Part shown: positions 9,027-16,925 of the stretch, piece after piece | How the letters are laid out: the number at the start of each line of letters is the position of its first letter | How positions within the stretch are numbered: position 1 is the first letter of the stretch | NCBI GenBank assembly: GCA_021372715.1 | Contig: JAJFTX010000063.1 | Span: 1-17,543, forward strand | Source of the DNA: Methanobacterium sp. | Lineage (GTDB): Archaea > Methanobacteriota > Methanobacteria > Methanobacteriales > Methanobacteriaceae | DNA length: 17,543 bases | Direction: 5' to 3' | Translations under genes and position numbers: made by a program | The notes under the pieces: model-generated | Told to the model about the DNA's origin: nothing | Database searches by the model: none | Seen by the model: only the letters and a program-made list of their open reading frames with translations

Positions 9027-11726
9027 TTAGCTAATCTTCTCAATCTTAACTGCACAGTACTTGAATTCCGGAGTTTTTGTAATGGGGTCACAGGCTGAAT
9101 TGGTTAAAATATTGGTTTTTGTATTAGGTGAATGAAATGCCATGAAAACTAAACCCTCCGGGGAACTCTCAGTTATTTTAACTGGTGCCTTTACTTTACC
9201 TCGGCGAGAAATTATGTAAACCAATTCCCCATCTTCCAGTCCCAGTTTTTGGGCATCTATAGGGTTCAATTCTACTGGATCTTGATCGTATAAGTCTTTC
9301 ATACCCTCTACTGCACCGGTCATAGTACTGGTGTGATAATGATAGATAATACGTCCAGTGGTGAGTACAAAGGGATAATCTTCATCTGGAAGTTCGGCTG
9401 GAGGCCTATAAGAAAGAGGTTTGAATTTGGCTTTGCCAGTTTCGGTATTAAATTCATCTTGATGTAGAATGGACGTTCCTTCATGATCTTCATGGTAACA
9501 AGGCCACTGTTTACCCTCATCCTCCAGACAATGATAGAACATCCCCCCATAAATAGGTGCCAGAGAAGCAATTTCAGCTGCTACTTCCTCAGCATGGTTA
9601 AAATTAAAACCCTGATCAACACCCATCTTCTGAGCCAGCTCCGCTATTATCTGCCAATCCGGTTTAGAATCTCCTAATGGTTCTATGGCTTTACGTACCC
9701 GCTGTACACGACGATCAGCATTAGCAAAGGTACCGTCCTTTTCAGCAAAAGAAGCACCAGGGAGTACTAAATCAGCTAATTTGGCGGTTTCAGTTAAAAA
9801 GAGATCCTGAACCACTAAAAAATCCAGTTTTTCCAATGCATTAATTATTTTGGTACTATCTGGCTCGCTGAGGACCGGGTTCTCTCCCATTATATATAAA
9901 GACTTTAAATCTTTCTTAAGGGCTGATTCTATCATTTCTGGCATTTTCATACCCATATCTTCATTTAATTCTGTTTTCCATGCCTTTTCAAACTTCTCTT
10001 TAACTTTTATATCTTTTACTTTCTGGTAACCAGGATAAACATCAGGTAAACAGCCCATATCACATGATCCCTGAACGTTATTCTGTCCGCGGATTGGATT
10101 TACTCCAGCATGTGGTTTACCAATATTACCGGTTACTAAAGCAAGATTAGAAAGTGCGAAAACATTATCCGTTCCATGGGAATGTTCAGTTATACCCAGT
10201 GAATAAAAAATTGCTGCCGGGTTAGTGGTGGCATATAAACGAGCCGCTTCTTTAATTTTATCTACTTCAACTCCGGTGATCTTTTCCACCGTGTTCAGAT
10301 CAAATTCTTCCAGAGACTCTAAAAGTTCTTCATAGTTTCCACATCTACTCTGGATGAAATCAGTATCTTGCAGATCTTCATCAATTATAAATTTGATCAA
10401 CCCCATTATAAGGGCTACATCGGTTCCGGGATTGTGTTGAAGGAATATATCCGCTTGCTGGGCCAGTTCTATGTCACGTGGATCAGCTACAATCAGTTTC
10501 GCCCCATTTTCCAAAGCATCCATAATTCTCATACTTAAAACAGGATAACTCTGACTTGGATTAGTCCCTATGATAAATAAACATTTAGAATCATCTATTT
10601 CATCTATAGAATTACTCATAGCTCCGCTACCAAGCGTTTCAGCTAGAGCAGCTACCGATGGAGCATGACAGGAACGGGCCGAATTGTCGATGTTGTTATT
10701 ACCCATTACCATACGTGTAAATTTCTGCAAGAGATAATTATCCTCATTGGTGCAACGGGCTGAGGATATGGCTGCAAATGAATTCTCTATAATTTCTTTT
10801 TCTTTAAATTGTCTGAGTCTTCTGGCAGCGTATTCCAGGGCTTCATCCCAACTTGCTTCTACTAATTGATCATTCACCTTAATAAGGGGTTTGGTTAATC
10901 TATCACTGTGGTTTATAAACTTAAAAGCATACCTACCCTTAACACATAGGTTTCCCTGGCTTAAGGGATGTTCTGGGTCTCCTCTAGCGCTAATTACCTT
11001 TGAACCTCTTATTCCCAGATATAATCCACAACCAACCCCACAGAAGGTACAAGTGGTTTTAACTTCCCGGGTAGGTTTATTTATATCCTTAGGCACCAGA
11101 GCACCTACTGGACAGGCTTCTACACACTCCCCACAGGATACGCAGTTCGATTCTATAATGGGTCCATCGGAAAATGTGGAGATTTTTGTTTCATATCCCC
11201 GGAAACCAAAGTCAATGGCACTTACACCCAATTTATCTCGGCAGGTTCTAACACAGATCCCGCAGAGTACACATTTGTTTAAATTTCTGTTAAAAAAGGG
11301 ATTGGAATCATCCTGAGGAATTTCAGAAATTGAATATCGTAAATTTTCCATTTTTTCCTCATCTATACCAAAATAGGATGTTATTTCCTGCAGTTTACAC
11401 TGGTTATTTTGAGCGCAGGTTAGGCAATCTGTTTCATGATTGGCCACCAGTAAACGGGCTACTGTCAATCTTGCATTATCTAATCGATGGCTGCTGGTGG
11501 ATATTTCCATACCTTCTGTTATGTGGTTTTCACAGGCGGTTATTAATCTTCCCTCATTATTTTCCACTAAACATAGTCTACAAGCTCCCATGGGTTTTAA
11601 ACTTGGATTGTAACAAAGATGAGGAATATATATTCCATTACTAAGAGCTGCATGAAGTATGGTTTCGCCTTCATGGCCTTTAAGTTTTAATCCATCTATA
11701 ATGAAATTGATTTCTGAATCACTCAT
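9027..11726 (-). CDS. fdhA: Formate dehydrogenase alpha subunit, NuoG-type N-terminus, Cys form
   Basis: Mo/W-pterin catalytic subunit, 899 residues, oxidising formate to CO2. Domains in order: plant-type [2Fe-2S] (C38, C49, C52, C65); His-Cys cluster (H97, C101, C104, C110) as in NuoG; two ferredoxin clusters (C152-C162 and C195-C205); the FDH-type [4Fe-4S] (C226, C229, C233, C261); the catalytic molybdopterin domain with Cys353 in SARSCHAPSV where selenocysteine occurs in some enzymes; and a C-terminal dinucleotide-binding domain from about residue 770. The four-cluster N-terminus is the layout of NAD(P)-linked and bifurcating formate dehydrogenases, larger than the F420-type FdhA of methanogens (about 680 residues). 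No signal peptide or Tat motif, so cytoplasmic. It follows the flavoprotein gene by 44 bases; AGAGGA precedes the ATG. Confidence 0.92.
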   Translation of the reverse strand: MSDSEINFIIDGLKLKGHEGETILHAALSNGIYIPHLCYNPSLKPMGACRLCLVENNEGRLITACENHITEGMEISTSSHRLDNARLTVARLLVANHETDCLTCAQNNQCKLQEITSYFGIDEEKMENLRYSISEIPQDDSNPFFNRNLNKCVLCGICVRTCRDKLGVSAIDFGFRGYETKISTFSDGPIIESNCVSCGECVEACPVGALVPKDINKPTREVKTTCTFCGVGCGLYLGIRGSKVISARGDPEHPLSQGNLCVKGRYAFKFINHSDRLTKPLIKVNDQLVEASWDEALEYAARRLRQFKEKEIIENSFAAISSARCTNEDNYLLQKFTRMVMGNNNIDNSARSCHAPSVAALAETLGSGAMSNSIDEIDDSKCLFIIGTNPSQSYPVLSMRIMDALENGAKLIVADPRDIELAQQADIFLQHNPGTDVALIMGLIKFIIDEDLQDTDFIQSRCGNYEELLESLEEFDLNTVEKITGVEVDKIKEAARLYATTNPAAIFYSLGITEHSHGTDNVFALSNLALVTGNIGKPHAGVNPIRGQNNVQGSCDMGCLPDVYPGYQKVKDIKVKEKFEKAWKTELNEDMGMKMPEMIESALKKDLKSLYIMGENPVLSEPDSTKIINALEKLDFLVVQDLFLTETAKLADLVLPGASFAEKDGTFANADRRVQRVRKAIEPLGDSKPDWQIIAELAQKMGVDQGFNFNHAEEVAAEIASLAPIYGGMFYHCLEDEGKQWPCYHEDHEGTSILHQDEFNTETGKAKFKPLSYRPPAELPDEDYPFVLTTGRIIYHYHTSTMTGAVEGMKDLYDQDPVELNPIDAQKLGLEDGELVYIISRRGKVKAPVKITESSPEGLVFMAFHSPNTKTNILTNSACDPITKTPEFKYCAVKIEKIS

Positions 11727-11770
11727 TTATAATCCTCTTATTTCTATAATTTTTTTAGATTTTTTTGAAA

Positions 11771-13699
11771 TTAACCTGTTAAAGATGGTGATATTCGTTT
11801 TATGGCCTTGAACTTACTGCAGGAGTCGTAGCAGGTGCCGCAACGTATGCATTTTTGCTGATTAATAGTGTGTATCTCTTTTTTTTCTCCAGTTATAGCC
11901 TGTGCTGGACATGATTTAAGGCATAACATACAACCCGTACATAAATCAGCGTCAATTACGTAAGAGATTAAATCTTTACAATCACAAGCTGGACAGGTTT
12001 TTTCTTGGATATGTGCTTGATATTCATCTTTGAAAAATTTTAATGTAGTTAAAACTGGATTAGGAGCTCCTTGTCCCAAGCCACATAATGAAGCTGATTT
12101 AATGCCATTTGCTAATTCATGAAGTAGATCTTCATCCTCTTCTAATCCTTTACCCCGAGTAATATCCGTTAATATATCCAACATTTGCTTAGTTCCCAAT
12201 CTACAAGGAACACATTTACCACAGGATTCATTTTGAACGAATTCTAAAAAATAACGAGCTACATCCACCATACATGTATCTTCATCCATAACCACCAGAC
12301 CACCAGATCCCATAATCGCTCCAGCACATATCAATGAGTGATAATCTATGGTGGTATCCAGAAATTTCTCCGGAAGGCATCCTCCTGATGGTCCACCTAT
12401 CTGTACGGCTTTAAAACGTTTATTATCCTTTATTCCCCCCCCAATGTCATAGATAACTTCTCTTAAAGTTTTTCCGAGCGGAACCTCTATTAGGCCTGTG
12501 TTTTTTATCTGCCCGGCTAGGGAGAATGTTTTTGTTCCTTTACTTTCTTCAATTCCCTTTTTTGCGAACTCTTCAGGGCCGTGCTGCATTATAAGGGCTA
12601 CGCTGGCCAGTGTTTCTACGTTATTTATAACAGTCGGTTTGCCCCATAAACCAGAAGTTGTAGGGAATGGCGGTCTTGTTCGGGGCATTCCTCTTTCTCC
12701 TTCAATTGAAGCAATTAAAGCTGTTTCCTCTCCACATACAAAGGCTCCCGCACCTTCTTTAATGTTTAGATCAAAATCAAATCCAGAATCTAGGATATTC
12801 TCTCCTAAAAGGCCATACTCCCTCATCTGGTCTAAAGCCTTTCTTAATCTTTTTAAAGCCAGCGGATACTCGGTTCTACAATAAATATATCCTTCTTTAG
12901 CCCCAATTACATATCCTGCTATTAATATACCTTCTAAAACAGAATGAGGATCACTTTCCAGAAGGGAACGGTTCATGAATGCACCAGGATCACCTTCATC
13001 AGCATTACATATGATGTATTTTATTTCAGCATCAGAATCCCTACAAAACTGCCACTTCTGCCAGGTGGGAAAGCCAGCCCCCCCTCTTCCTTTTAATCCT
13101 GATTTTTGTATCTTCTTTATTATATCATCCGTTTTTAAGTTAATTGCCTCTGAAAATCCGCTATAGCCGTCCTGGGCCAGATAATGACGGATATTAGTGG
13201 GGTCGATGAATCCGCAGTTCCGGAGAATTTTTCTAACCTGTGATTTTAATACAGGAAGTTCAAATAAAGGAGTGATTTGTGCTACATCAGATGAAATATC
13301 TTTCGAAATATATATTTCTTGAGATTCCTCAATATCCGCAAAATAGGCTAAATCCACGGTTCCTAAGGCATGTTCTAAACAGGGATCATCACCGTTGATG
13401 TAGGAATTAACCAGTTCCTTAGCGATTTCTGGTGTTAAGTCACGATAAAATATTGCAGGATTTCCTTTCTTAATAATGGTTATAATTGGTTCTGCGTAAC
13501 AAAGTCCAATGCATCCCACTGATATAATTTTACATTTGATTTGTTGTTTTTGTAATTCTTCTTCTATGGTGGTTTTGATGATCTGAGCACCAGCTGAATT
13601 ACCGCAAGTGGCAGATCCTATCAAAATTATGGGGGTCTGATCGGTGAATAAATCCTTATATTCATCCTTTGATTGTTTGATTAATTGATCTAAGTTCAT
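11771..13699 (-). CDS. NuoF/HydB-type flavoprotein subunit of formate dehydrogenase (NAD(P)-reactive)
   Basis: Diaphorase subunit that would carry electrons between FdhA and NAD(P). 642 residues. N-terminal thioredoxin-like domain (about 20-105) with C32, C63 and C67 in ATCGNSAGA and GCIGLC: only three of the usual [2Fe-2S] cysteines are obvious. Next the NADH/FMN domain: GRGGAGFPTW (204-213), CNADEGDPGAF (231-241) and GAGAFVCGEETAL (316-328). An SLBB region follows, then the NuoF [4Fe-4S] (C493, C496, C499, C539). The C-terminus adds a CPACDC segment and two ferredoxin clusters (C587-C597, C617-C627), as in HydB/HndC of electron-bifurcating enzymes. GGGAG precedes the ATG. First gene of the pair. 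The F420-type FdhB is a different protein, so no symbol is given. Confidence 0.92.
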   Translation of the reverse strand: MNLDQLIKQSKDEYKDLFTDQTPIILIGSATCGNSAGAQIIKTTIEEELQKQQIKCKIISVGCIGLCYAEPIITIIKKGNPAIFYRDLTPEIAKELVNSYINGDDPCLEHALGTVDLAYFADIEESQEIYISKDISSDVAQITPLFELPVLKSQVRKILRNCGFIDPTNIRHYLAQDGYSGFSEAINLKTDDIIKKIQKSGLKGRGGAGFPTWQKWQFCRDSDAEIKYIICNADEGDPGAFMNRSLLESDPHSVLEGILIAGYVIGAKEGYIYCRTEYPLALKRLRKALDQMREYGLLGENILDSGFDFDLNIKEGAGAFVCGEETALIASIEGERGMPRTRPPFPTTSGLWGKPTVINNVETLASVALIMQHGPEEFAKKGIEESKGTKTFSLAGQIKNTGLIEVPLGKTLREVIYDIGGGIKDNKRFKAVQIGGPSGGCLPEKFLDTTIDYHSLICAGAIMGSGGLVVMDEDTCMVDVARYFLEFVQNESCGKCVPCRLGTKQMLDILTDITRGKGLEEDEDLLHELANGIKSASLCGLGQGAPNPVLTTLKFFKDEYQAHIQEKTCPACDCKDLISYVIDADLCTGCMLCLKSCPAQAITGEKKEIHTINQQKCIRCGTCYDSCSKFKAIKRISPSLTG

Positions 13700-13734
13700 C
13701 TATACTCCCTTATGAAGATCGATTGCTTTAAAAG

Positions 13735-13760
13735 TTAATATATTTAAATATAATACTATA
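13735..13760 (-). promoter_or_regulatory. Probable promoter of the formate dehydrogenase pair
   Basis: A TATA-like box lies on the minus strand inside a perfect 14-bp palindrome, TATATTTAAATATA (13739-13752). A start about 25 bases downstream would give a leader of roughly 20 bases before the flavoprotein ATG at 13699. A second candidate, AAAAGATATATAGC (about 13781-13794), lies further upstream. The palindrome may just be the symmetry of the TATA box. Confidence 0.45.
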
Positions 13761-13852
13761 ATAAGCCTTTTTAATCCGTGCTATATATCTTTTATATTTG
13801 ATTTATTCTCTTTAGAATTTTAGTTATCTTGAACTTATCTATCTATTTATTT

Positions 13853-13889
13853 AAAAAATATATTCCATTAAAATCATAATATATAAAGC
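13853..13889 (+). promoter_or_regulatory. Probable promoter of the CMD-like gene and fdhD
   Basis: Two TATA-like boxes face right: AAAAAATATATT (13853-13864), which would give a leader of about 25 bases, and ATAATATATAAAGC (13876-13889), which would give a nearly leaderless transcript. The sequence before the ATG (GGGATGAG) is a poor ribosome binding site, so either is possible. With the opposite promoter at 13735-13760 this is a divergent control region for formate dehydrogenase and its activation gene. Confidence 0.45.
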
Positions 13890-13912
13890 TATAATTTATA
13901 GGGATGAGTTAA

Positions 13913-14242
13913 ATGTCTAAAAAAATGGATAATAAAAAATTACCATCACATTATGTAAGTATAAGAGAGCGTTTTGGAGATTATGGGAAGATTTTAGCCG
14001 AGCTTGGTCAGGCTGTTAAAGATGTTGGGCCATTAGATAAAAAAACCTGTGAATTAATACAGATTGGGGCAGCTGCAACCCTTCGTTCTGAAGGAGCAGT
14101 TCACAGTCATGCTCGAAGAGCTATTGAAGCAGGTGCAACTTCTGATGAAATCTATCAATCAATAATTATACTCACCAGCACCATAGGTTTCCCTAACGTT
14201 GCTGCGGCTATATCTTGGGTGGATGACCTTTTTGAAGATTGA
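13913..14242 (+). CDS. Carboxymuconolactone decarboxylase-like (AhpD-fold) protein
   Basis: A 109-residue all-helical protein of the CMD family. The family core is visible at residues 42-75: DKKTCELIQIGAAATL, then E60-GAVHSH (H64, H66), then EAGATSDEI. AhpD-type members have a Cys-x2-Cys pair here for disulfide reduction; this protein has no cysteine there (only C46, upstream), so peroxidase-partner activity is not supported. It groups with the histidine-containing CMD-like proteins, whose functions are mostly unassigned. It lies between the formate dehydrogenase promoter and fdhD, 72 bases before fdhD on the same strand, so a role connected with formate metabolism is possible but unproven. 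Confidence 0.8.
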   Translation: MSKKMDNKKLPSHYVSIRERFGDYGKILAELGQAVKDVGPLDKKTCELIQIGAAATLRSEGAVHSHARRAIEAGATSDEIYQSIIILTSTIGFPNVAAAISWVDDLFED

Positions 14243-14314
14243 ATTATAATCTGTAGAACATTATATCCCTTAATTTTTATCCGAATTATTCCATTTTCTA
14301 AAAGAGGTATTTAA

Positions 14315-15067
14315 ATGTTAGAAATGATTAGAACAGTTGATGCTATGAGGGTTAATGGTAATATTTCCCCTTTATTAGAAAAAATTGTCTGTGATGAAGA
14401 AATTGAACTTTTCATCAATAAAACCGTTTCCAGAAGATTTTCTATTAGCCCCACTAATCTTAAAGAATTCGCAGTTGGATATCTCCTAGGAGAGGGATTA
14501 GCCGTTTCTGTAGATAATATAACTAATATAGATATTCAAGACCGAATGATCAATGTTGATATAGATCTTGAGGATTTTGATATTCGAAAAGAGTTAGTCG
14601 TAAGTTCTGATTGTTTTGGTGGTTGGAGAAGAAAAATTGAATTAGTTGATAACGTAGAATCGGATTTGAAAATTTCCAAAGAAGAAATATTCCGTGCTTT
14701 CGATAAATTAAAAAGCTCAGCAAAGGTTTGGCAGGAAACAGGCGGTACTCATATAGCAGGTATTGTAAATGATGATCAGTTCATTGCAATAGAAGATGTT
14801 AGTAGACATGTGGCAGTGGATAAAGTTATCGGATCTGCAGCTCTGAATAATTATGATTTTTCCAGTAGTTTTATTGTTTACAGTGGCAGGATGCCTGCAG
14901 ATATGATGATTAAAATCGTCAGGATTGGAATTCCAATTATAGCATCTAATGCTGCTCCTACATCATCAGGATTCAGCGTGGCCCATGAATCGGGTGTGAC
15001 CATGATAGGATTCGTCCGAGGAAATAGATTCAATGTCTACTCTCATCCGGAGCGAATAATAGTTTAA
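14315..15067 (+). CDS. fdhD: Formate dehydrogenase sulfurtransferase FdhD
   Basis: FdhD takes sulfur from a cysteine desulfurase and passes it to the Mo/W centre of formate dehydrogenase, which is inactive without it. 250 residues, normal length. Identifying motifs are FAVGYLLGEGL (52-62), TGGTHIAGI, EDVSRHVAVDKVIG, SGRMPADMM, NAAPTSSGFSVAHESG and the C-terminal RFNVYSHPERI. E. coli FdhD uses a Cys-x2-Cys loop; here the matching loop (SSDCFGGW) has one cysteine, C100, which would be the persulfide carrier. GAGGT precedes the ATG. The location next to a formate dehydrogenase with a Cys-ligated metal supports the role. It could also serve Fwd, which has a related metal site, but that is speculation. 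Confidence 0.93.
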   Translation: MLEMIRTVDAMRVNGNISPLLEKIVCDEEIELFINKTVSRRFSISPTNLKEFAVGYLLGEGLAVSVDNITNIDIQDRMINVDIDLEDFDIRKELVVSSDCFGGWRRKIELVDNVESDLKISKEEIFRAFDKLKSSAKVWQETGGTHIAGIVNDDQFIAIEDVSRHVAVDKVIGSAALNNYDFSSSFIVYSGRMPADMMIKIVRIGIPIIASNAAPTSSGFSVAHESGVTMIGFVRGNRFNVYSHPERIIV

Positions 15068-15154
15068 AAATAGATTTTGTGTAGATCATATATTTAATTT
15101 GGATCATAGTTCTTTTATTATCTTAAATTTTATAATTAGACTTCTTTAATTATA
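15068..15154. terminator. Convergent T/A-rich end region between fdhD and hxlB
   Basis: The two genes end toward each other across 87 bases of AT-rich DNA. Short U-rich stretches (for example TTCTTTTATTATC on the plus strand at about 15111-15123) could serve as termination sites. A GATCATA repeat occurs twice (near 15086 and 15103). No stable stem is evident. Confidence 0.35.
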
Positions 15155-15739
15155 TTATTCTAGTACGGTGTGTCTTTGTTTTAGATCATCCTCAGTTTTT
15201 CCCATGTCCACCATTAATTGGGCGATGACTCCATCCAGGAATATTAAGGTGGTTACTTCAAATAATGTTCCTAATGGGGATAAAGATTGATGTTTACCCT
15301 TGATCTGTCTGGTGATATAATTTTTTTCGTTATCGATTTTGGTTCGGCCCTTAATATGCACTGCTAAATCCGCCATTTTTCCCACTGTTGAATTTACATA
15401 GGAAGTGACTGCGATGATTTTGGCCCCCATTTTTTTGGCAATTTGGGCTGTGCTTATGATGTAACTAGTTTCACCTGAGCCTGAAATGGCTAGAAGACAG
15501 TCTTCATCCCCAATAGCTGGCGTAATGGTTTCTCCTACCACATATACCCCTATTCCCAGATGCATAAGTCTCATGGCAAATGCTTTGGCTACCAGCCCAG
15601 ATCTACCCTGTCCCATTACAAAAACATTTTTACATGATGTTAAAAGCTTAAGCATTTCTTCAACACTTTTCTGGTCAAGTTCATCAGATACTGCAGCTAC
15701 ATTATCTATAATTTCTTCTATGGCGTCATTCAAAATCAT
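15155..15739 (-). CDS. hxlB: 6-phospho-3-hexuloisomerase (SIS domain)
   Basis: A single SIS-domain protein that interconverts hexulose 6-phosphate and fructose 6-phosphate. In archaea without the oxidative pentose phosphate pathway this enzyme, with hexulose-6-phosphate synthase, makes ribulose 5-phosphate while releasing formaldehyde. Motifs: VFVMGQGRSG and AISGSGETSY in the sugar-phosphate site, an EVTTLIFLDGVIAQLM helix, and the RHTVLE end typical of this isomerase. I choose the ATG at 15737-15739 (194 residues) over the TTG one codon earlier, because AGGTGG lies six bases before the ATG but only three before the TTG. The synthase partner (hxlA/fae-hps) is not in the window. Cytoplasmic. 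Confidence 0.87.
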   Translation of the reverse strand: MILNDAIEEIIDNVAAVSDELDQKSVEEMLKLLTSCKNVFVMGQGRSGLVAKAFAMRLMHLGIGVYVVGETITPAIGDEDCLLAISGSGETSYIISTAQIAKKMGAKIIAVTSYVNSTVGKMADLAVHIKGRTKIDNEKNYITRQIKGKHQSLSPLGTLFEVTTLIFLDGVIAQLMVDMGKTEDDLKQRHTVLE

Positions 15740-15813
15740 CAATTACCACCTGTTATGGGAGCTTACATAATTTTTGATCATTATTTGTCTCTTATCTATA
15801 ACTGTTATTATTT

Positions 15814-15826
15814 TAATATATAATAA
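15814..15826 (-). promoter_or_regulatory. Probable hxlB promoter
   Basis: On the minus strand TTATATATTAAAA (15814-15826) is a good archaeal TATA box. A start about 25 bases on (near 15790) leaves a leader of about 50 bases with AGGTGG ahead of the ATG. Confidence 0.45.
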
Positions 15827-15901
15827 TTCAAAAGGACAGTAAAATCTAATCAGAAATTATCCAAAAATGCTATGATACGTCACAAGAATTAAAAATCACC
15901 A

Positions 15902-15919
15902 AATTATAAATTATAAAAT
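15902..15919 (+). promoter_or_regulatory. Probable promoter of the LysR/ModE-like gene
   Basis: CCAAATTATAAATTATAAAAT (from 15899) contains a BRE-like CCAAA and TATA-like repeats. Using the second one (TTATAAAATA, 15910-15919), transcription would start near 15938, about 20 bases before the ATG at 15961. The ribosome binding site is weak. Confidence 0.4.
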
Positions 15920-15960
15920 AATTAAGCGACATAGTCTTTTAAATCGTTTTAAGTGTTAAA

Positions 15961-16824
15961 ATGAAATTCAAACCTAAATTAAGCCTGGTTATTACTGATA
16001 AAATTGTGAGTTTTAGATTTTTTGAAGCTCTGGATACCATAGCCCGGACCAGATCACAGAGAGAAGCCGCTAAAGTTCTAGGAATTTCCCATGCAGTTTT
16101 AAACCGACGTATCAGAGAAACTGAGGATAATTTGAACATTAAAATTGTTATAACCACAGCTAAAGGCTCTGAAATTACTGATGATGGTTTAAAGATTCTT
16201 AAACAGTATCATTACCTTATGAAACGGCTATCTACACATGATAAACCAGTTATTTGCGGGGGATACATCTCAGCAGGTCTTTTAGAAGTTTTAACAGTTG
16301 AATTTGGATTAGATGCTCTGGTTTATCAGACTGATGATGAAAGCGCTCTTTATCTCTATGACAGAGGCATGGTGGATATCTTAACCCTGGATGATCCTGT
16401 GAAGGCTTTTATGAGGGATCTGGATTTTATTCCTTTAGCCAGGGACCATCTGGTGTTGGTATCTTCTTCTGATGAGATTATCCAGGATCTATCTGAACTT
16501 GAAGGTAAAAACTTCCTGGAAATATCTGGATCTGCACAGAGATTAGCCTGGAATACGCTGGATAATAATGAAATCAATTATAAAATAGTTAAACTTTTAA
16601 AATCCCCCTATGAAGCTTTAAAAATGGTTAAAAATAGTGATAATCTTTATACATTCATTAATAATAGTCTGACATCTGGTTGCGACCTATTAAAGGATGA
16701 TACTAATCATCTTTTAACATTAGTTCTATTTGATCAGGAAAATGAGGAATTGAATGATTTAATTGAATTTATAAGGGGCCGGGGACGCAAAATAATTAAA
16801 GAATTGGGTTTCAAAAATATTTAA
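15961..16824 (+). CDS. LysR/ModE-type transcription regulator with a PBP-like ligand domain
   Basis: A 287-residue regulator. Residues about 15-65 are a winged helix-turn-helix of the LysR/ModE kind (RSQREAAKVLGISHAVLNRRIRETEDNL), then TTAKGSEITDDGLKIL as in the wing and linker of ModE. Residues about 90-287 resemble a periplasmic-binding-protein fold with no signal peptide, so an intracellular ligand sensor. No Mop domain is seen, so direct molybdate binding in the ModE way is not supported; a substrate-binding-type pocket could bind molybdate, tungstate or a small metabolite. It sits 894 bases from fdhD, with hxlB between, and its target is not evident. It may act on hxlB, the kinase downstream, or the Mo/W genes. 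Confidence 0.8.
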   Translation: MKFKPKLSLVITDKIVSFRFFEALDTIARTRSQREAAKVLGISHAVLNRRIRETEDNLNIKIVITTAKGSEITDDGLKILKQYHYLMKRLSTHDKPVICGGYISAGLLEVLTVEFGLDALVYQTDDESALYLYDRGMVDILTLDDPVKAFMRDLDFIPLARDHLVLVSSSDEIIQDLSELEGKNFLEISGSAQRLAWNTLDNNEINYKIVKLLKSPYEALKMVKNSDNLYTFINNSLTSGCDLLKDDTNHLLTLVLFDQENEELNDLIEFIRGRGRKIIKELGFKNI

Positions 16825-16925
16825 ATGGTAATTTTTTTATTAAATAGATAATAGAAGTTGTATACAGATTCTATTTTAAATTAATTTTAAATATTTTAAA
16901 GATATAAGTTAGGAAAGGTGATTTA
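16825..16925 (+). promoter_or_regulatory. Intergenic region before the kinase gene
   Basis: A TTTTTTTATT tract (about 16830-16839) right after the upstream stop codon may end that transcript. TTTTAAATATTTTAAAG (16884-16900) is a TATA-like candidate for the kinase. GGTGAT (16917-16922) is its ribosome binding site. Confidence 0.4.

Noticed and set aside
10891..11316. 141-codon open frame on the plus strand opposite fdhA
   Set aside because: It runs antisense through the Fe-S cluster region of fdhA, its translation matches no family I know, and its cysteine/serine/proline-rich content is what a complement of cluster motifs gives.
12498..12884. 128-codon open frame on the plus strand opposite the NuoF-type gene
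   Set aside because: It is antisense to the highly conserved FMN/NAD region and has no plausible ribosome binding site or family match.
13739..13752. 14-bp palindrome as an operator for formate dehydrogenase
   Set aside because: It is composed only of A and T and coincides with the TATA box, so its symmetry needs no regulator to explain it.
16356..16577. Minus-strand frame inside the LysR/ModE-like gene
   Set aside because: It is fully antisense to a well-supported coding frame, with no family match.
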